DNA from: Nitrospirota bacterium
GTDB taxonomy: Bacteria; Nitrospirota; Nitrospiria; Nitrospirales; Nitrospiraceae
Length of the DNA: 64,000 nt
NCBI GenBank assembly: GCA_030682135.1
Contig: JAUXQT010000043.1
Coordinates: forward strand, 41,473 to 105,472
Direction of reading: 5' to 3'
A model generated the notes under the pieces. The model saw only the letters and a list, made by a program, of their open reading frames with translations, had not been told where the DNA came from and did not search any database. Below, piece by piece: positions 41,767 to 52,704 of the stretch. Each line of letters begins with the position of its first letter. Position 1 is the stretch's first letter. Position numbers and translations under genes: made by a program.

Positions 41767-41843
41767 TGGTGGGCCCACTAGGACTTGAACCTAGGACCAG
41801 CTGATTATGAGTCAGCCGCTCTAACCACCTGAGCTATGGGCCC
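41767..41843 (-). tRNA. tRNA with CAT anticodon, probably tRNA-Ile2 (lysidine)
   Basis: GGGCCCATAGCTCAGGTGGTTAGAGCGGCTGACTCATAATCAGCTGGTCCTAGGTTCAAGTCCTAGTGGGCCCACCA; full cloverleaf, encoded CCA. Confidence 0.95.
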
Positions 41844-41944
41844 GATCAGGCGGATGACTCGTCGCGCCTGCCCCGCAGACAACAACGGGTGATTCTAGGC
41901 TGCACAGGGAGCGGAGTCAAATCACTCGGACGCCCCGCATGGCA

Positions 41945-43789
41945 TCAGAGTGTTTCCACGAAGCTGCGAAGCTTCTTGCTCCGACTCGGGTGGCGCAGCT
42001 TACGCAAGGCTTTGGCCTCGATCTGCCGGATACGCTCGCGAGTGACTTCGAAGTCCTGGCCAACCTCTTCAAGGGTATGGTCGGTGGCTTCGCCGATGCC
42101 GAACCGCTTCCGCAAGACCTTCTCCTCCCGAGGCGTGAGTGTCTCCAATGCACTATTGATCTGGCGCTGGAGGTCATACCGGATCGCCGCCTCCAGAGGA
42201 GACACGGCCTTCTTATCTTCGATAAAATCGCCTAAATGACTGTCCTCTTCCTCTCCGATCGGGGTCTCCAGCGAAATCGGCTCACGCGCAATCTTCAAAA
42301 TCTTCCGCACTTTGTCCAGGGGCAAATCCATGCGCTCGGCAATTTCTTCCGGCGTCGGTTCACGTCCAAGCTTCTGAACCAGATGGCGGGAAGTCCGAAT
42401 CAGCTTATTGATCGTCTCGATCATATGCACGGGGATACGGATCGTCCTGGCTTGATCGGCGATCGCACGAGTAATCGCCTGGCGGATCCACCACGTCGCA
42501 TAGGTGCTGAACTTATAGCCACGCTTGTATTCGAATTTATCGACGGCCTTCATCAGGCCGATATTGCCTTCCTGGATCAAGTCGAGGAACTGGAGACCGC
42601 GGTTCGTGTACTTCTTGGCGATGCTGACCACGAGACGAAGATTCGCCTCCACCAGCTCGGCTTTCCCACGCTTGACCTTTTCCTCCGCCACATCCAGATG
42701 CTTCACCGCATCCTTAATCTCTTCCGCGGACACGAGGGCCTCTTCGGTCTCGAGCGTTCGAATCCGGCCCTTCGCCGCTTGATAGATATTTTTAATATCT
42801 TCAAGCGCTTCCTCCGTACAACTCGTCTTGCGTTTGACCGCGAGGAAGTCTTTCCGGTCGCGGCACAACTTCTTCAGGGCCTCAGCCCCGGCCTCGCCGC
42901 TGATTCCAAGCCGGCGCTGACAGCTAACGATCTCACGCTCCGCCGTGCGAATCTGGATCGCCAATTCCCGCACACGCTGCACCATCCGATCCTTCAACAC
43001 GCCATGCAGGTTAACGGACTCCATCTTCTCCACAACCTGATCGCGAATCGTATCGATCTGCTTCTTGATCTTCTTCTGTTTCGCAGGATCGCTGTTGGCC
43101 GTCCGCGCCACTTCGTAGAGACTCTTCAGCGAGGTCGAGATTTTCCGGACGGAGTTCAGCCCTTCGAGGGTCTTGATTCGAAGCTCTTCGTAGTCCCGCT
43201 GGATTTGCTCTTCCTCGATTTCTTCCTCGGTCTCGACGATCGGAACGATCTCACGCACATCGATGGTCCCGTTCTTCAGCTGATCGCGCAGCGCGAGAAC
43301 GAACTCGATCGTCATCGGCATCCCATAGATGACCGACGCGATGTTATTCTTCCCCTCTTCGATGCGTTTGGCGATCTCGATTTCCCCCTCACGGCTCAAG
43401 AGCGCCACACTGCCCATCTCTTTGAGATAGAGTCGAACCGGATCGTCTGTCCGGCTGAGTGCGCCTGGAGTTAAATCGATTTCCTTCTCGTCCTTCTCAT
43501 CTTTTTCTTCCTTTTCGTTTTCATCCCCGGCACCGGATCCGGAGTCGGCCCCCTCGGCGTCATCGCTCAACTCCTCGGCATCCCGGGCCTTTTTAATCCG
43601 CTCACCCTCCGGCGCATCGACGATCTCGATATCCATTTCGCCGAACATGGTCATGATGCTGCCGAATTGCTCGGAAGACACCACTTCTGCAGGCAACGTG
43701 CTATTCAACTCGTCGTAGGTCAAAAAGCCTTTCTCTTTTCCGATCGCGATGAGCTTTTTCACTTCGCCGAGCAACTCTTGTTTCGCCAT
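41945..43789 (-). CDS. rpoD: RNA polymerase sigma factor RpoD
   Basis: [60 protein letters not shown]; region 4 HTH. Confidence 0.99.
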   Translation of the reverse strand: MAKQELLGEVKKLIAIGKEKGFLTYDELNSTLPAEVVSSEQFGSIMTMFGEMDIEIVDAPEGERIKKARDAEELSDDAEGADSGSGAGDENEKEEKDEKDEKEIDLTPGALSRTDDPVRLYLKEMGSVALLSREGEIEIAKRIEEGKNNIASVIYGMPMTIEFVLALRDQLKNGTIDVREIVPIVETEEEIEEEQIQRDYEELRIKTLEGLNSVRKISTSLKSLYEVARTANSDPAKQKKIKKQIDTIRDQVVEKMESVNLHGVLKDRMVQRVRELAIQIRTAEREIVSCQRRLGISGEAGAEALKKLCRDRKDFLAVKRKTSCTEEALEDIKNIYQAAKGRIRTLETEEALVSAEEIKDAVKHLDVAEEKVKRGKAELVEANLRLVVSIAKKYTNRGLQFLDLIQEGNIGLMKAVDKFEYKRGYKFSTYATWWIRQAITRAIADQARTIRIPVHMIETINKLIRTSRHLVQKLGREPTPEEIAERMDLPLDKVRKILKIAREPISLETPIGEEEDSHLGDFIEDKKAVSPLEAAIRYDLQRQINSALETLTPREEKVLRKRFGIGEATDHTLEEVGQDFEVTRERIRQIEAKALRKLRHPSRSKKLRSFVETL

Positions 43790-43791
43790 GA

Positions 43792-45633
43792 CTACTCCTT
43801 CACTAAGGACAATATCCCGGTTGCAGGCCGATTGGCCTTTTGCATGCTCAATTCATTCACTTGTGCATTCAGTATCCGCGCATCCTCTCCACGGCCCTCC
43901 CGTTCGGCAGCCTTGAGTTGCGCGGTCAAATCTCGAAACGCGGCCTCGGCCCGCTTCCGCTCCAAGGTCTCTAAACAGCCCGCAACGTGGGCCGGCACAT
44001 CGTCAAAATGGTCTTCCCGCACGGACAACTCGGTCGCCAGCGACCCGCAATCCGGATGATCGGCCACCGCATCGAGCAGCAGCCTGAGTCCAACTCGGCC
44101 ATCCCGATCGAGATGGGTCAACGCCGCCTCGACGAGAATCCGGCAGGCCGGAACCGAAAAGGCCTCGGGCCGCAGCCGTTGCACATCCGCAGCGGTCAAA
44201 TGTCCGTGCAATAACAAATACAACAGATCCCGCTCTTCGCTCACACCCTTGAATGTCGCCGGTAAGGGACTGGCCAGTTGAGCCGTCGCCGGTCGACGTC
44301 CCTCCGACTGCACCAGCGCTGGATACCGCTCGATCAATCGTTGCTGGCTAATCCCCAATCGCTCGGCCACCACACGAATCCGTTCCTCTCGTTCGATCGG
44401 GTGCTCACTCTTTTGCAGAATCCGCAGCACATCGTCCACGCTACGGATTCGCCCTTCGATCGTACTGGAATCGGTCGTACTCAAACTATGCTCGAGCGCA
44501 AAGTCCAGGAGGCTCGGAGACTGCTCTTCCAGCCGTGCAAATGCCTCCGGCCCTTCCTTCCGCACATAGGTATCAGGGTCCTCGCCTGCCGGCAACGAGA
44601 CAACTTTCACGCCAAGTCCGCTATTCACGAACAGATCGAGCCCCCGCAATGCAGCACGAACCCCGGCCTGATCCGGATCGAACAACAGGACGACCTTCGA
44701 AGCAAACCGCCTGAGTACCTGAATGTGCTCCGCCGTCAGTGCGGTTCCCAGCGTCGCAACCGTATGGGTCAATCCGGCTTGATGAAGGGCAACCGCATCA
44801 AAATACCCTTCCACGACGATCACCGCCTTGAGCCTGACTACGGCTTCACGCGCAAGGTCTAACGCGTAGAGTGTCTGCCCCTTCTTGAACAAGGGAGTAT
44901 CCGGAGAGTTCAGGTATTTCGGAGTCCCCTCGCCAAGAATACGACCGCCAAAACCGACAACCCGCTTGCGCAGATCCGTAATGGGGAACATCACACGGGC
45001 GCGAAACCGGTCATAGGACCCGGACGCCTGCTCTCTCGCCACCGTCAATCCCGCAGCGGCTAAATCACTCTGCGCAAAACCCTGTTGACTCAGCGCCTTG
45101 ATCAACCCGTCCCACTCAGACGGCGCGTAACCAATTTCAAACCGCTCGATTGTCCCAGCCTGAATGCCTCGGCTCGCCAGGTAATCCCGCGCCGCCGCGC
45201 CCGCCGATCCATTTCGTAAATTCTGCTGAAACCAGGCCGTCACTGCCCGGTTCAGTGGCTCGAGACGGCTCATCTGTGCGGCCTGAGGCCCGGCATTCGG
45301 CCCGCTCTCGGGCACGACAATTCCAAACTTCTGTCCAAGGTCACGGACCGTCTCGGGAAAACTCGCACCGGTGATCCGCATCAAAAACGCAAACACGTTG
45401 CCGCCCGCACCACAGCCGAAACAATGAAAAATCTGGCGAGACGGGCTCACCGTAAAGGAGGGCGATTTTTCCTGATGGAAGGGACAGAGACCTTTCAGGT
45501 TCTGGCCAGCCCTGGTCAAACTCACGTGATGGCCGACCACCTCCGCGATATCGACCCGATCTCTGACTTGATTGATCACATCTTCAGAAATCAAACCTCG
45601 GCCCACGGGAGTCACAGCTCCTAATTCCCCCAC
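43792..45633 (-). CDS. dnaG: DNA primase
   Basis: [32 protein letters not shown] zinc finger; [14 protein letters not shown] Toprim. Confidence 0.98.
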   Translation of the reverse strand: MGELGAVTPVGRGLISEDVINQVRDRVDIAEVVGHHVSLTRAGQNLKGLCPFHQEKSPSFTVSPSRQIFHCFGCGAGGNVFAFLMRITGASFPETVRDLGQKFGIVVPESGPNAGPQAAQMSRLEPLNRAVTAWFQQNLRNGSAGAAARDYLASRGIQAGTIERFEIGYAPSEWDGLIKALSQQGFAQSDLAAAGLTVAREQASGSYDRFRARVMFPITDLRKRVVGFGGRILGEGTPKYLNSPDTPLFKKGQTLYALDLAREAVVRLKAVIVVEGYFDAVALHQAGLTHTVATLGTALTAEHIQVLRRFASKVVLLFDPDQAGVRAALRGLDLFVNSGLGVKVVSLPAGEDPDTYVRKEGPEAFARLEEQSPSLLDFALEHSLSTTDSSTIEGRIRSVDDVLRILQKSEHPIEREERIRVVAERLGISQQRLIERYPALVQSEGRRPATAQLASPLPATFKGVSEERDLLYLLLHGHLTAADVQRLRPEAFSVPACRILVEAALTHLDRDGRVGLRLLLDAVADHPDCGSLATELSVREDHFDDVPAHVAGCLETLERKRAEAAFRDLTAQLKAAEREGRGEDARILNAQVNELSMQKANRPATGILSLVKE

Positions 45634-45728
45634 CTGGCACCGGTGAGGAAGGTAAACGTAAGTGGTCGTAAAATAGACCGTTCAGGGTAGCAGACGGGAA
45701 AGAAATCTGTCAACGTGGTGGAAAGAGG

Positions 45729-46073
45729 CTAGCCTGGAGGCCAGGCAAGATGACGCCCGCCTAACACATGAAGATGCAGATGAAACACACTCTGTCCGCC
45801 ATGCGCACCGGTGTTGACGACAAAGCGATATCCGGCGTCGGTAATCCCCTTCAGTTTCGCGATCTTGTTGCCGGTCAGCATCAAGCGTCCGAGCAGCTCG
45901 ATATCTGAGTCTTGCAGTTCAGCAATCGAGGTCACATGCTTTCTGGGGATAACGAGCGTATGCGTCGGCGCCTGGGGATTGATATCGTCGAACGCGACCA
46001 CGAGATCGTCCTCGTACACGAGCGCGGCAGGAATGGTTCTCGCCACAATCTTGCAAAAGAGGCATTCGCTCAT
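45729..46073 (-). CDS. HIT family protein
   Basis: CLFCKIVARTIPAALVYEDD...THTLVIPRKHV...GGQSVFHLHLHVLGGR. Confidence 0.96.
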   Translation of the reverse strand: MSECLFCKIVARTIPAALVYEDDLVVAFDDINPQAPTHTLVIPRKHVTSIAELQDSDIELLGRLMLTGNKIAKLKGITDAGYRFVVNTGAHGGQSVFHLHLHVLGGRHLAWPPG

Positions 46074-46723
46074 GAAGTTGGCTCCTTTCTCAAGCCAGAC
46101 TTACCGAACCGAGTCGCCAACTCTTGATAGATTTCCTGCGGCGTGATGCCGTGGTGCCCCAAAGCCACCAATGTATGGAATAACAAATCCGCTGTTTCGT
46201 AGACGATTTCCTCCTTCTTCCCACCCTTGCCGGCAATCGCCACCTCCCCTGCTTCCTCGACGACTTTCTTCAAGATACGATCGACTCCGCCTTGCAGCAG
46301 TTTGGAAGTATACGATTCGCTTGAGGGTTGCTGCTTCCGCTCTTGAATCATCTGGTAGAGGCGCTCAAGAATCCCCCCCCAGGACTCCGACGTTTTCGTC
46401 TCAGGAGAATCCAGACGGGAGAAGAAGCAGGCCCGCTCACCCGTATGGCAGGTCGGACCGACTGGCTCGACCTTCACGAGCAGGGCATCGCCGTCACAAT
46501 CGAAGAACAGATCCTTGAGCTGCAGCTTGTGCCCCGAGGTCTCCCCCTTCTCCCATAATGCCTTGCGCGACCGACTCCAGAAATGCACCGACTTCGTGTC
46601 GAGGGTCTTTTGCAGCGCTTCCCGGTTCATATAGGCCACCATCAGGACCGTGCCATCTCGCCAATCCTGCACGACTGCCGGAATCAGCCCCTGCGCATCA
46701 AATTTTAATTGCCCTACATCCAT
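46070..46723 (-). CDS. hisIE: Bifunctional phosphoribosyl-AMP cyclohydrolase/phosphoribosyl-ATP pyrophosphatase
   Basis: HFWSRSRKALWEKGETSGHKLQL; EEAGEVAIAGKGGKKEEIVYETADLLFHTLVAL. Confidence 0.96.
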   Translation of the reverse strand: MDVGQLKFDAQGLIPAVVQDWRDGTVLMVAYMNREALQKTLDTKSVHFWSRSRKALWEKGETSGHKLQLKDLFFDCDGDALLVKVEPVGPTCHTGERACFFSRLDSPETKTSESWGGILERLYQMIQERKQQPSSESYTSKLLQGGVDRILKKVVEEAGEVAIAGKGGKKEEIVYETADLLFHTLVALGHHGITPQEIYQELATRFGKSGLRKEPTS

Positions 46724-47484
46724 TATCGAACCGCGACTCCCTTCTGCCGAAGATAGGCTTTCGCTTCCGGAATCGTGTGAGTCCGGAAATGGAAAATCGA
46801 CGCAGCCAGGACCGCATCCGCCTTGCCTCTGACGAATCCATCATAGAGGTGATCCAAATTCCCCACACCGCCAGACGCAATCACCGGAATCGAGACGGCC
46901 TCCGATACTGCGGACGTCAGCGCGAGATCATACCCCTGCTGTTGCCCATCTTGATCCATACTCGTGAGCAAAATTTCACCGGCCCCATACTGGGCCATCC
47001 TCTTCGCCCATTCAACGACATCGAGGCCGGTCGACTTACGACCGCCATGGGTGAAGACTTCCCACCCTGCTGCCGGCGCGGCACGATGCTTGGCATCGAT
47101 CGCCACGACGATACATTGTGTCCCGAATCGCTCGGCCGCTTCCTTCACAAATTCGGGCCGTTGAACTGCCGCCGTATTAATGCTTACCTTATCAGCACCG
47201 GCATTCAACAGGGCACGGATATCCTCAAGCGTTCGTACGCCTCCGCCAACGGTCAACGGCATAAACACCCGCGCCGCCGTCCGTTCGACCACATCGATGA
47301 TCGTGTTGCGATTCTCATGGGAAGCCGTGATATCGAGGAAGCAGAGTTCGTCGGCGCCTTCGCGATCGTAGGCCGTGGCCACTTCGACCGGATCTCCCGC
47401 ATCGCGCAAATTCACAAAGCTCACGCCTTTGACGACACGACCGTCTTTGACATCGAGACAGGGAATAATCCGTTTGGTCAACAT
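46723..47484 (-). CDS. hisF: Imidazole glycerol phosphate synthase subunit HisF
   Basis: [45 protein letters not shown]. Confidence 0.98.
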   Translation of the reverse strand: MLTKRIIPCLDVKDGRVVKGVSFVNLRDAGDPVEVATAYDREGADELCFLDITASHENRNTIIDVVERTAARVFMPLTVGGGVRTLEDIRALLNAGADKVSINTAAVQRPEFVKEAAERFGTQCIVVAIDAKHRAAPAAGWEVFTHGGRKSTGLDVVEWAKRMAQYGAGEILLTSMDQDGQQQGYDLALTSAVSEAVSIPVIASGGVGNLDHLYDGFVRGKADAVLAASIFHFRTHTIPEAKAYLRQKGVAVR

Positions 47485-47565
47485 CTTCGCTCACTCGTGG
47501 CCAGAGGCACGAGGCTACCGGCTAGAAAAGTGGTGCGCCCAACTGTCCCTCCACGTACCACTCGC

Positions 47566-48294
47566 CTATCGCCCCTCGCCTATCGCGGCTACAGCCGCGG
47601 CGTAATCTAACTTGCCATCGTAGAGCGCTTTCCCGACAATCGCCCCTTCAACTCGTGGTCCGAGCGCCTGTACGGCTCGCACGTCTTCAATGCGAGAAAT
47701 CCCCCCGGACGCGATGACCGGGAAGGAGGACAACTCAACCACTTCTCGCAACGCCACCAGATTCGGTCCACCCAACATACCATCGCGGGCAATGTCCGTA
47801 TAAATCACCGCCCCCAAGGCATGGCCCGCCAACTCCTTGAGCAAATCGGTCGCCTTCGTCTCCGATACCGATGTCCAGCCCTTGACGGCCACCTTCCCAT
47901 CCCGCGCATCCAGTCCCAAGAGAATCTGACGAGGAAACTCCAGGCAGGCCTTCTCCAAGAAAGACCGATCGGTCAATGCCGCAGTCCCAAGCACCACCCT
48001 GCTCACACCTGCACCGAGATAGCGACGCACGGTTTCAATCGACCGGATCCCTCCCCCGACCTGCACCTTCACGCTCACGGTGCGAATGATCGCCTCGATC
48101 TGAGACAAATTGCGCGGCTCACCCTCCACCGCTCCGTTCAGATCCACCACATGAATCAGCGTCGCACCGCTTTGCTGCCATTGCCTCGCAACAGCCGGCA
48201 CGTCGTCTGAATACACCGTTTCAGCCGCCATATCGCCCTGACGCAACCGCACACAACGGCCATCTTTTAAATCGATCGCAGGAATAATCAGCAT
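47566..48294 (-). CDS. hisA: Phosphoribosylformimino-AICAR ribotide isomerase
   Basis: IIPAIDLKDGRCVRLRQGDM; VQVGGGIRSIETV; IYTDIARDGMLGGPN. Confidence 0.97.
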   Translation of the reverse strand: MLIIPAIDLKDGRCVRLRQGDMAAETVYSDDVPAVARQWQQSGATLIHVVDLNGAVEGEPRNLSQIEAIIRTVSVKVQVGGGIRSIETVRRYLGAGVSRVVLGTAALTDRSFLEKACLEFPRQILLGLDARDGKVAVKGWTSVSETKATDLLKELAGHALGAVIYTDIARDGMLGGPNLVALREVVELSSFPVIASGGISRIEDVRAVQALGPRVEGAIVGKALYDGKLDYAAAVAAIGEGR

Positions 48295-48312
48295 GCCCTA
48301 AACCGTCCCTTG

Positions 48313-49053
48313 TTAACGTTCTTCTGCCGTTCCGAATGGAAATTCACGAAGCAGATGGTCGACCCCGTAGATCGCCAATTCCTCCGCTGTGACAAACACC
48401 CCATGCCGCTGAATAAAGCCCACGAAGTCCTCCGTCATCGGCCGCTGCTTCTCGTAGTAATTCCCTTCCCACAGGATTTGCCCGTCTGCGGCGATGACCT
48501 TCGCTTCAAACCCCACTGTGGCAGGGGGACTGGCACCAAAACGACCACCAACCCGTTCCTGATACACCAACACTTGACCGATCAGCGACGCATCGGCCTT
48601 GAGCTGTTTCGCCACGGTCATCGCCAGTGACTGTCCAGTGGCAGATTGAGGCGTCGCCTGAGACGCCAGCGCTTTTGCTGCCTCACTCGGCGCAAGTACG
48701 GTCACACCCTGCCGAGACTTCAACCGGCTCCAGAGTAGCTGTGTGACTGTCGCCCCAGCGCCAGCCGGCACGGTGACTGTTTGCCGAATGAGCTGTTCAG
48801 TATTCGGTGGTACCGCAAGCGCCATATCTGAGCGGCGAGCTCCCTGAGGCGCGGAGAAGCCCTGATCGACAACATCCCTGACTTGTGGTGTCGCGAGCGT
48901 GGTGAACGGGATCAAGGCGATTGTACGAATCTGATACCGCGGCAACTCCGCAGACGATTTCGTCGTGACTTTGGATCCACTACAGCCGCCAACCGTCAAC
49001 AGAGCCAGTCCCGCCAAGACCACCAACCATCCCTTGTTGCGCATCATACTCAT
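48313..49053 (-). CDS. Hypothetical lipoprotein
   Basis: MMRNKGWLVVLAGLALLTVGGCSGSK lipobox. Confidence 0.75.
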   Translation of the reverse strand: MSMMRNKGWLVVLAGLALLTVGGCSGSKVTTKSSAELPRYQIRTIALIPFTTLATPQVRDVVDQGFSAPQGARRSDMALAVPPNTEQLIRQTVTVPAGAGATVTQLLWSRLKSRQGVTVLAPSEAAKALASQATPQSATGQSLAMTVAKQLKADASLIGQVLVYQERVGGRFGASPPATVGFEAKVIAADGQILWEGNYYEKQRPMTEDFVGFIQRHGVFVTAEELAIYGVDHLLREFPFGTAEER

Positions 49054-49658
49054 GCCCAGGCTCCAAAATTTTTGATCAGCCGTAACCCGACCGCCTGGCT
49101 CTTTTCAGGATGGAATTGGCAGGCCACCACATTGTCCCGCCAGATACTGGATACAAACGTCGTCCCGTAATCCGTCCTCGTTGCCGCAACGGCCTTGTCA
49201 GAAGGGTCGACATAAAATGAATGCACAAAATACCAGTACGAGCCATCGGGAATCCCCTCGAACAGGGGACAGGGCCGCTCCATCATGACGTTGTTCCAAC
49301 CCATGTGCGGCACCTTCAACCCCTGGTCGGCAGCAAACCGCCTGACCTTGCCGGGGATAATGCCGAGACCCTTATGAGTCCCGAATTCCTCGCTCTCCTC
49401 AAACAGCAATTGAAGGCCCAGGCAGATTCCCAGAAATGGCTTCCCCGATTGAATCGCTGCGCGAATTGGCTCCGCCAACCCATACCCCTCAACATTGGCC
49501 ATACAATCGCCAAAGGCTCCGACACCAGGCAAGACCACATGACTCGCATTTCCAATGACCTTTGAGTCACGCGTGACTACCGCCTCATGCCCCACCGCCT
49601 CAAAGGCCTTGGAGACACTGCGGAGATTCCCCATGCCGTAGTCGATTATCGCAATCAT
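49050..49658 (-). CDS. hisH: Imidazole glycerol phosphate synthase subunit HisH
   Basis: MIAIIDYGMGNLRSVSKAFE; GICLGLQLLFE; start 49658, the upstream extension is repeat DNA. Confidence 0.97.
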   Translation of the reverse strand: MIAIIDYGMGNLRSVSKAFEAVGHEAVVTRDSKVIGNASHVVLPGVGAFGDCMANVEGYGLAEPIRAAIQSGKPFLGICLGLQLLFEESEEFGTHKGLGIIPGKVRRFAADQGLKVPHMGWNNVMMERPCPLFEGIPDGSYWYFVHSFYVDPSDKAVAATRTDYGTTFVSSIWRDNVVACQFHPEKSQAVGLRLIKNFGAWA

Positions 49659-49669
49659 GTCGCTTTCTT

Positions 49670-49794
49670 GCAGGATGCTGAAAAAGTCCGCCAGCATCGT
49701 TCTCGCATCGTTCAGGGCCTCAACGTACCCTAAGGGTACGCCTCGACCCTTCACTCGCTGCGGCCTTGCTGGGCGGCCTTTTTGAGCATCCTGC
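49670..49794. repeat. Palindromic dispersed repeat, copy 2
   Basis: GCAGGATGCTGAAAAAGTCCGCCAGCA (49670-49696) vs TGCTGGGCGGCCTTTTTGAGCATCCTGC (49767-49794); core ACGTACCCTAAGGGTACGCC; homologous to copy 1 in opposite orientation. Confidence 0.85.
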
Positions 49795-50040
49795 GGGAGT
49801 CCTCTCCCATTGTGGCACACGGACGGACTATCGATATACCGTTCTGCTAAGTGTCGTTTTTCCGCAGCCTTCTGGAGGCGAGAGGCTTGGGGCTAGTGGA
49901 TAGAGGAAAGACTCTTGCTCCACTCGTACCCATTGCCCCACGCCTCTTGCCCCTAGCCTGACCGTACGGCCGTAACAATACCGCAACTAGCGCCGTCCTG
50001 CCACTGCCAATCTGAATAGGAGCAGCTGTGGGAACATGAA

Positions 50041-50077
50041 AAATAAAAGGGGACAGGCCATAAATTGCCTGTCCCCC
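50041..50077 (-). terminator. Rho-independent terminator downstream of hisB
   Basis: Minus strand GGGGACAGGC-AATTTATG-GCCTGTCCCC-TTTTATTTT. Confidence 0.93.
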
Positions 50078-50110
50078 TTGAGCCGTTCAGTTTTATCAAA
50101 ACGACGGGAT

Positions 50111-50719
50111 CTACAGCATGCCCTTCGTCGACAGCACCTTGCCCGCCAACCGTTCTTCCGGCATCGTCGCTTGATCTAACGCCTTGGCGAGGCCTTTGAA
50201 GATCGCTTCCATGATGTGGTGCGGGTTGCGGCCGTACATCAGATTCACGTGCAAGTTAAGCCCACCGTGGGTGACAAACGCCTGGAAGAAGTCTTCGAAG
50301 AGACCGAGGTCGAAGGTCTTGATCTTCCGATCAGGCAGATTCACGTTATAGACAAGATAGGGCCTACCACTGAGATCCACCGTGATCTGAGCCAGCGTTT
50401 CATCCAGCGGGAGCGAAGCAAAACCGAACCGCTTGATCCCGCCCTTCTCTCCCAACGCCTGATGCAGGGCCTTGCCCATCACAATACCGACATCCTCAAC
50501 TGTGTGATGCTCATCGATGTCGATATCGCCCTTAGCCTTGACCGTCAGATCGAAAAACCCGTGTTTGGACAACAGTTCCAGCATATGGTCGAAGAACCGG
50601 ATGCCGGTCTCGATCTTCCCTTGCCCGCTGCCGTCCAACCGCCACTCGACATGGATATCCGTTTCTTTGGTCGCGCGATGAATAGATGCCTGCCTGGATG
50701 CCGATCCGTTCTTTTTCAT
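50111..50719 (-). CDS. hisB: Imidazoleglycerol-phosphate dehydratase
   Basis: [27 protein letters not shown]-type motif ([27 protein letters not shown]), [17 protein letters not shown]. Confidence 0.98.
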   Translation of the reverse strand: MKKNGSASRQASIHRATKETDIHVEWRLDGSGQGKIETGIRFFDHMLELLSKHGFFDLTVKAKGDIDIDEHHTVEDVGIVMGKALHQALGEKGGIKRFGFASLPLDETLAQITVDLSGRPYLVYNVNLPDRKIKTFDLGLFEDFFQAFVTHGGLNLHVNLMYGRNPHHIMEAIFKGLAKALDQATMPEERLAGKVLSTKGML

Positions 50720-51999
50720 GAAAACCTGCTTTGGGCTGATTTCGCGTGGGCGTCGAACCCTTCGATGTGGGCCAACCGAACGAGATGATCCTTCACCTTG
50801 CTCAGCTCCTCTTTCGTGTAGTGAACGATATTGCTCACTTTGAGGTAATCGTGGACAGAAAGTGCCGAAAAGAAGCGCGCCGTCCCGCCGGTCGGCAACA
50901 CGTGATTCGGACCGGCCACGTAATCCGCCACCGACGGAGGCGTATACCGACCCAAAAAGAGCGCCCCCGCATGACGGATTTTCTCTAAATAGTCGAACGG
51001 CTCATCGACCGAGAGTGTCAAATGTTCCGGGGCAATCTCGTTGGCCACATCGATGGCTTCGTCCATGGTCGTGACCACAAACGCCACCGAATGGCGCGCA
51101 ATGGACTTGGTTGCAATCTTTTCCCGTTGCAGCCCCTTCAGCTGACTGCCGATGAGTCGCACCACATCCTTCGCCAACTGCGCCGATGTGGTCACGAGAT
51201 AGACCTGTGCATCTTCGTCATGCTCCGCTTCACAGAGGAGATCGGCCGCGACATGCGCCGCCTTGGCGTCGTCATCTGCGACGACGAGCAGTTCGCTCGG
51301 ACCTGCCACCATATCGATCCCGACCGTGCCAAAGAGGAGCCGCTTGGCCGTCGCCACATAAATATTCCCGGGCCCCACGATTTTATCGACCCGTTGGATC
51401 GTCTTGGTCCCGTATGCCATCGCACCGACGGCTTGCACGCCCCCGACGCGATAGATCTCCGTCACGCCGGCAATATCGGCAGCGACCAGCAAATAGGGAT
51501 TGATCGGGCCTTTTTGCGGCGGCGTACACATCACCACGCGGGAGACACCCGCCACCTTGGCTGGAATCGCGCACATCAACACCGACGAGGGATAGACGGC
51601 CTTGCCGCCCGGCACATAGACCCCGACCGCATCGACCGGCGTGACCACCTGCCCCAACGTCGCCTCGTTATCCTGATACATCCAGGTCTTGATGCGCTGA
51701 CGCTCATGGAACGACGTAATCCGCTGGGCCGCAAACCGGAGTGCGTCGCCCTCTTCTTTTCTGATGTGGAAATAGGCCTCTTTAATTTCTTCGGGGGTGA
51801 CGCGCAGCTCCGTGGCTTTCATGGAGACGCGGTCGAACTGTTTCGTATAGCGGAGGACGGCCTTATCGCCGCCTCGCTCCACGGCTTGCAAAATCGACTT
51901 GACCGTCTTTTCAACGGCAGCCCCTTGCACACGGGCGCGCGACGTAACTTTTTTGAGTGCGGGGAGGAAGGCTCGCTCGGTGGAGGCCACGATCTTCAT
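50716..51999 (-). CDS. hisD: Histidinol dehydrogenase
   Basis: [41 protein letters not shown]-like [15 protein letters not shown]; start 51999. Confidence 0.98.
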   Translation of the reverse strand: MKIVASTERAFLPALKKVTSRARVQGAAVEKTVKSILQAVERGGDKAVLRYTKQFDRVSMKATELRVTPEEIKEAYFHIRKEEGDALRFAAQRITSFHERQRIKTWMYQDNEATLGQVVTPVDAVGVYVPGGKAVYPSSVLMCAIPAKVAGVSRVVMCTPPQKGPINPYLLVAADIAGVTEIYRVGGVQAVGAMAYGTKTIQRVDKIVGPGNIYVATAKRLLFGTVGIDMVAGPSELLVVADDDAKAAHVAADLLCEAEHDEDAQVYLVTTSAQLAKDVVRLIGSQLKGLQREKIATKSIARHSVAFVVTTMDEAIDVANEIAPEHLTLSVDEPFDYLEKIRHAGALFLGRYTPPSVADYVAGPNHVLPTGGTARFFSALSVHDYLKVSNIVHYTKEELSKVKDHLVRLAHIEGFDAHAKSAQSRFS

Positions 52000-52700
52000 G
52001 TACGCGTCCGTTTGACCGTTCGCCGTGCTCCACGCGAAGGCTTGCGCGGAGCGGCTGCTCGAGACCCGGTTGTTGTGCGACTGACGGCCCGGAGCTTGTG
52101 AATCAGCTCTGTGACCACCGCATGCTTCAGCTTCAGACTCGCTCGATTGACGACCAGCCGAGCCGTAGACTGCGCAATACACTCCACTTCGACGAGGTTA
52201 TGCGCCTTCAACGTATTGCCGGTCTCGACCAGATCGACGATCCGATCGGCCAGACCAACCAGCGGCGCCAGCTCAATCGACCCGTACAACTTGATAATTT
52301 CGACCGGCACGCCGCGCTGATTGAAATACCGCTCGGTGATCTTCGGATACTTGGTCGCGACCCGAATTTTCGAGGACAGCCGATCCCGTGAGGCCTGTCC
52401 ATCGAGCGCAGCGACGGCGATTCTACACGCTCCGAATCCTAAATCCAATGGCTCATATACGTCGCTATCTTGCTCCATCAACACATCTTTTCCGACAATT
52501 CCGACATCCGCGGCGCCATATTCGACATAGGTCGGCACATCGGTCGGCCGCACGATGAGAAAGGTCATGCCGATCTCCGGACAGGGGAACACGAGCCGGC
52601 GACTCTCGGTGGAAAGACTGCCCATGGCGTAGCCCGCTCGACGAAACACGTCCAGCGTGAGGTCCAACATTTTTCCCTTCGACAAGGCAATTGTCAGCAT
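51996..52700 (-). CDS. hisG: ATP phosphoribosyltransferase, short (HisZ-dependent type) HisG
   Basis: LTIALSKGKMLDLTLDVFRRAG; ADVGIVGKDVLME; DLVETGNTLKAHNLVEVE; about 234 aa without a C-terminal ACT-like domain; start 52700. Confidence 0.95.
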   Translation of the reverse strand: MLTIALSKGKMLDLTLDVFRRAGYAMGSLSTESRRLVFPCPEIGMTFLIVRPTDVPTYVEYGAADVGIVGKDVLMEQDSDVYEPLDLGFGACRIAVAALDGQASRDRLSSKIRVATKYPKITERYFNQRGVPVEIIKLYGSIELAPLVGLADRIVDLVETGNTLKAHNLVEVECIAQSTARLVVNRASLKLKHAVVTELIHKLRAVSRTTTGSRAAAPRKPSRGARRTVKRTRT

Positions 52701-52704
52701 GATG

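Noticed and set aside
42236-43474. 412-aa plus-strand ORF opposite rpoD
   Set aside because: Antisense shadow of the rpoD coding frame, His/Leu/Arg-rich
49659-49820. N-terminal extension of the hisH ORF
   Set aside because: Encoded by palindromic repeat copy 2; true start MIAIIDYGMGN at 49658
51022-52101. 359-aa plus-strand ORF opposite hisD/hisG
   Set aside because: Antisense shadow ORF; no recognisable domain
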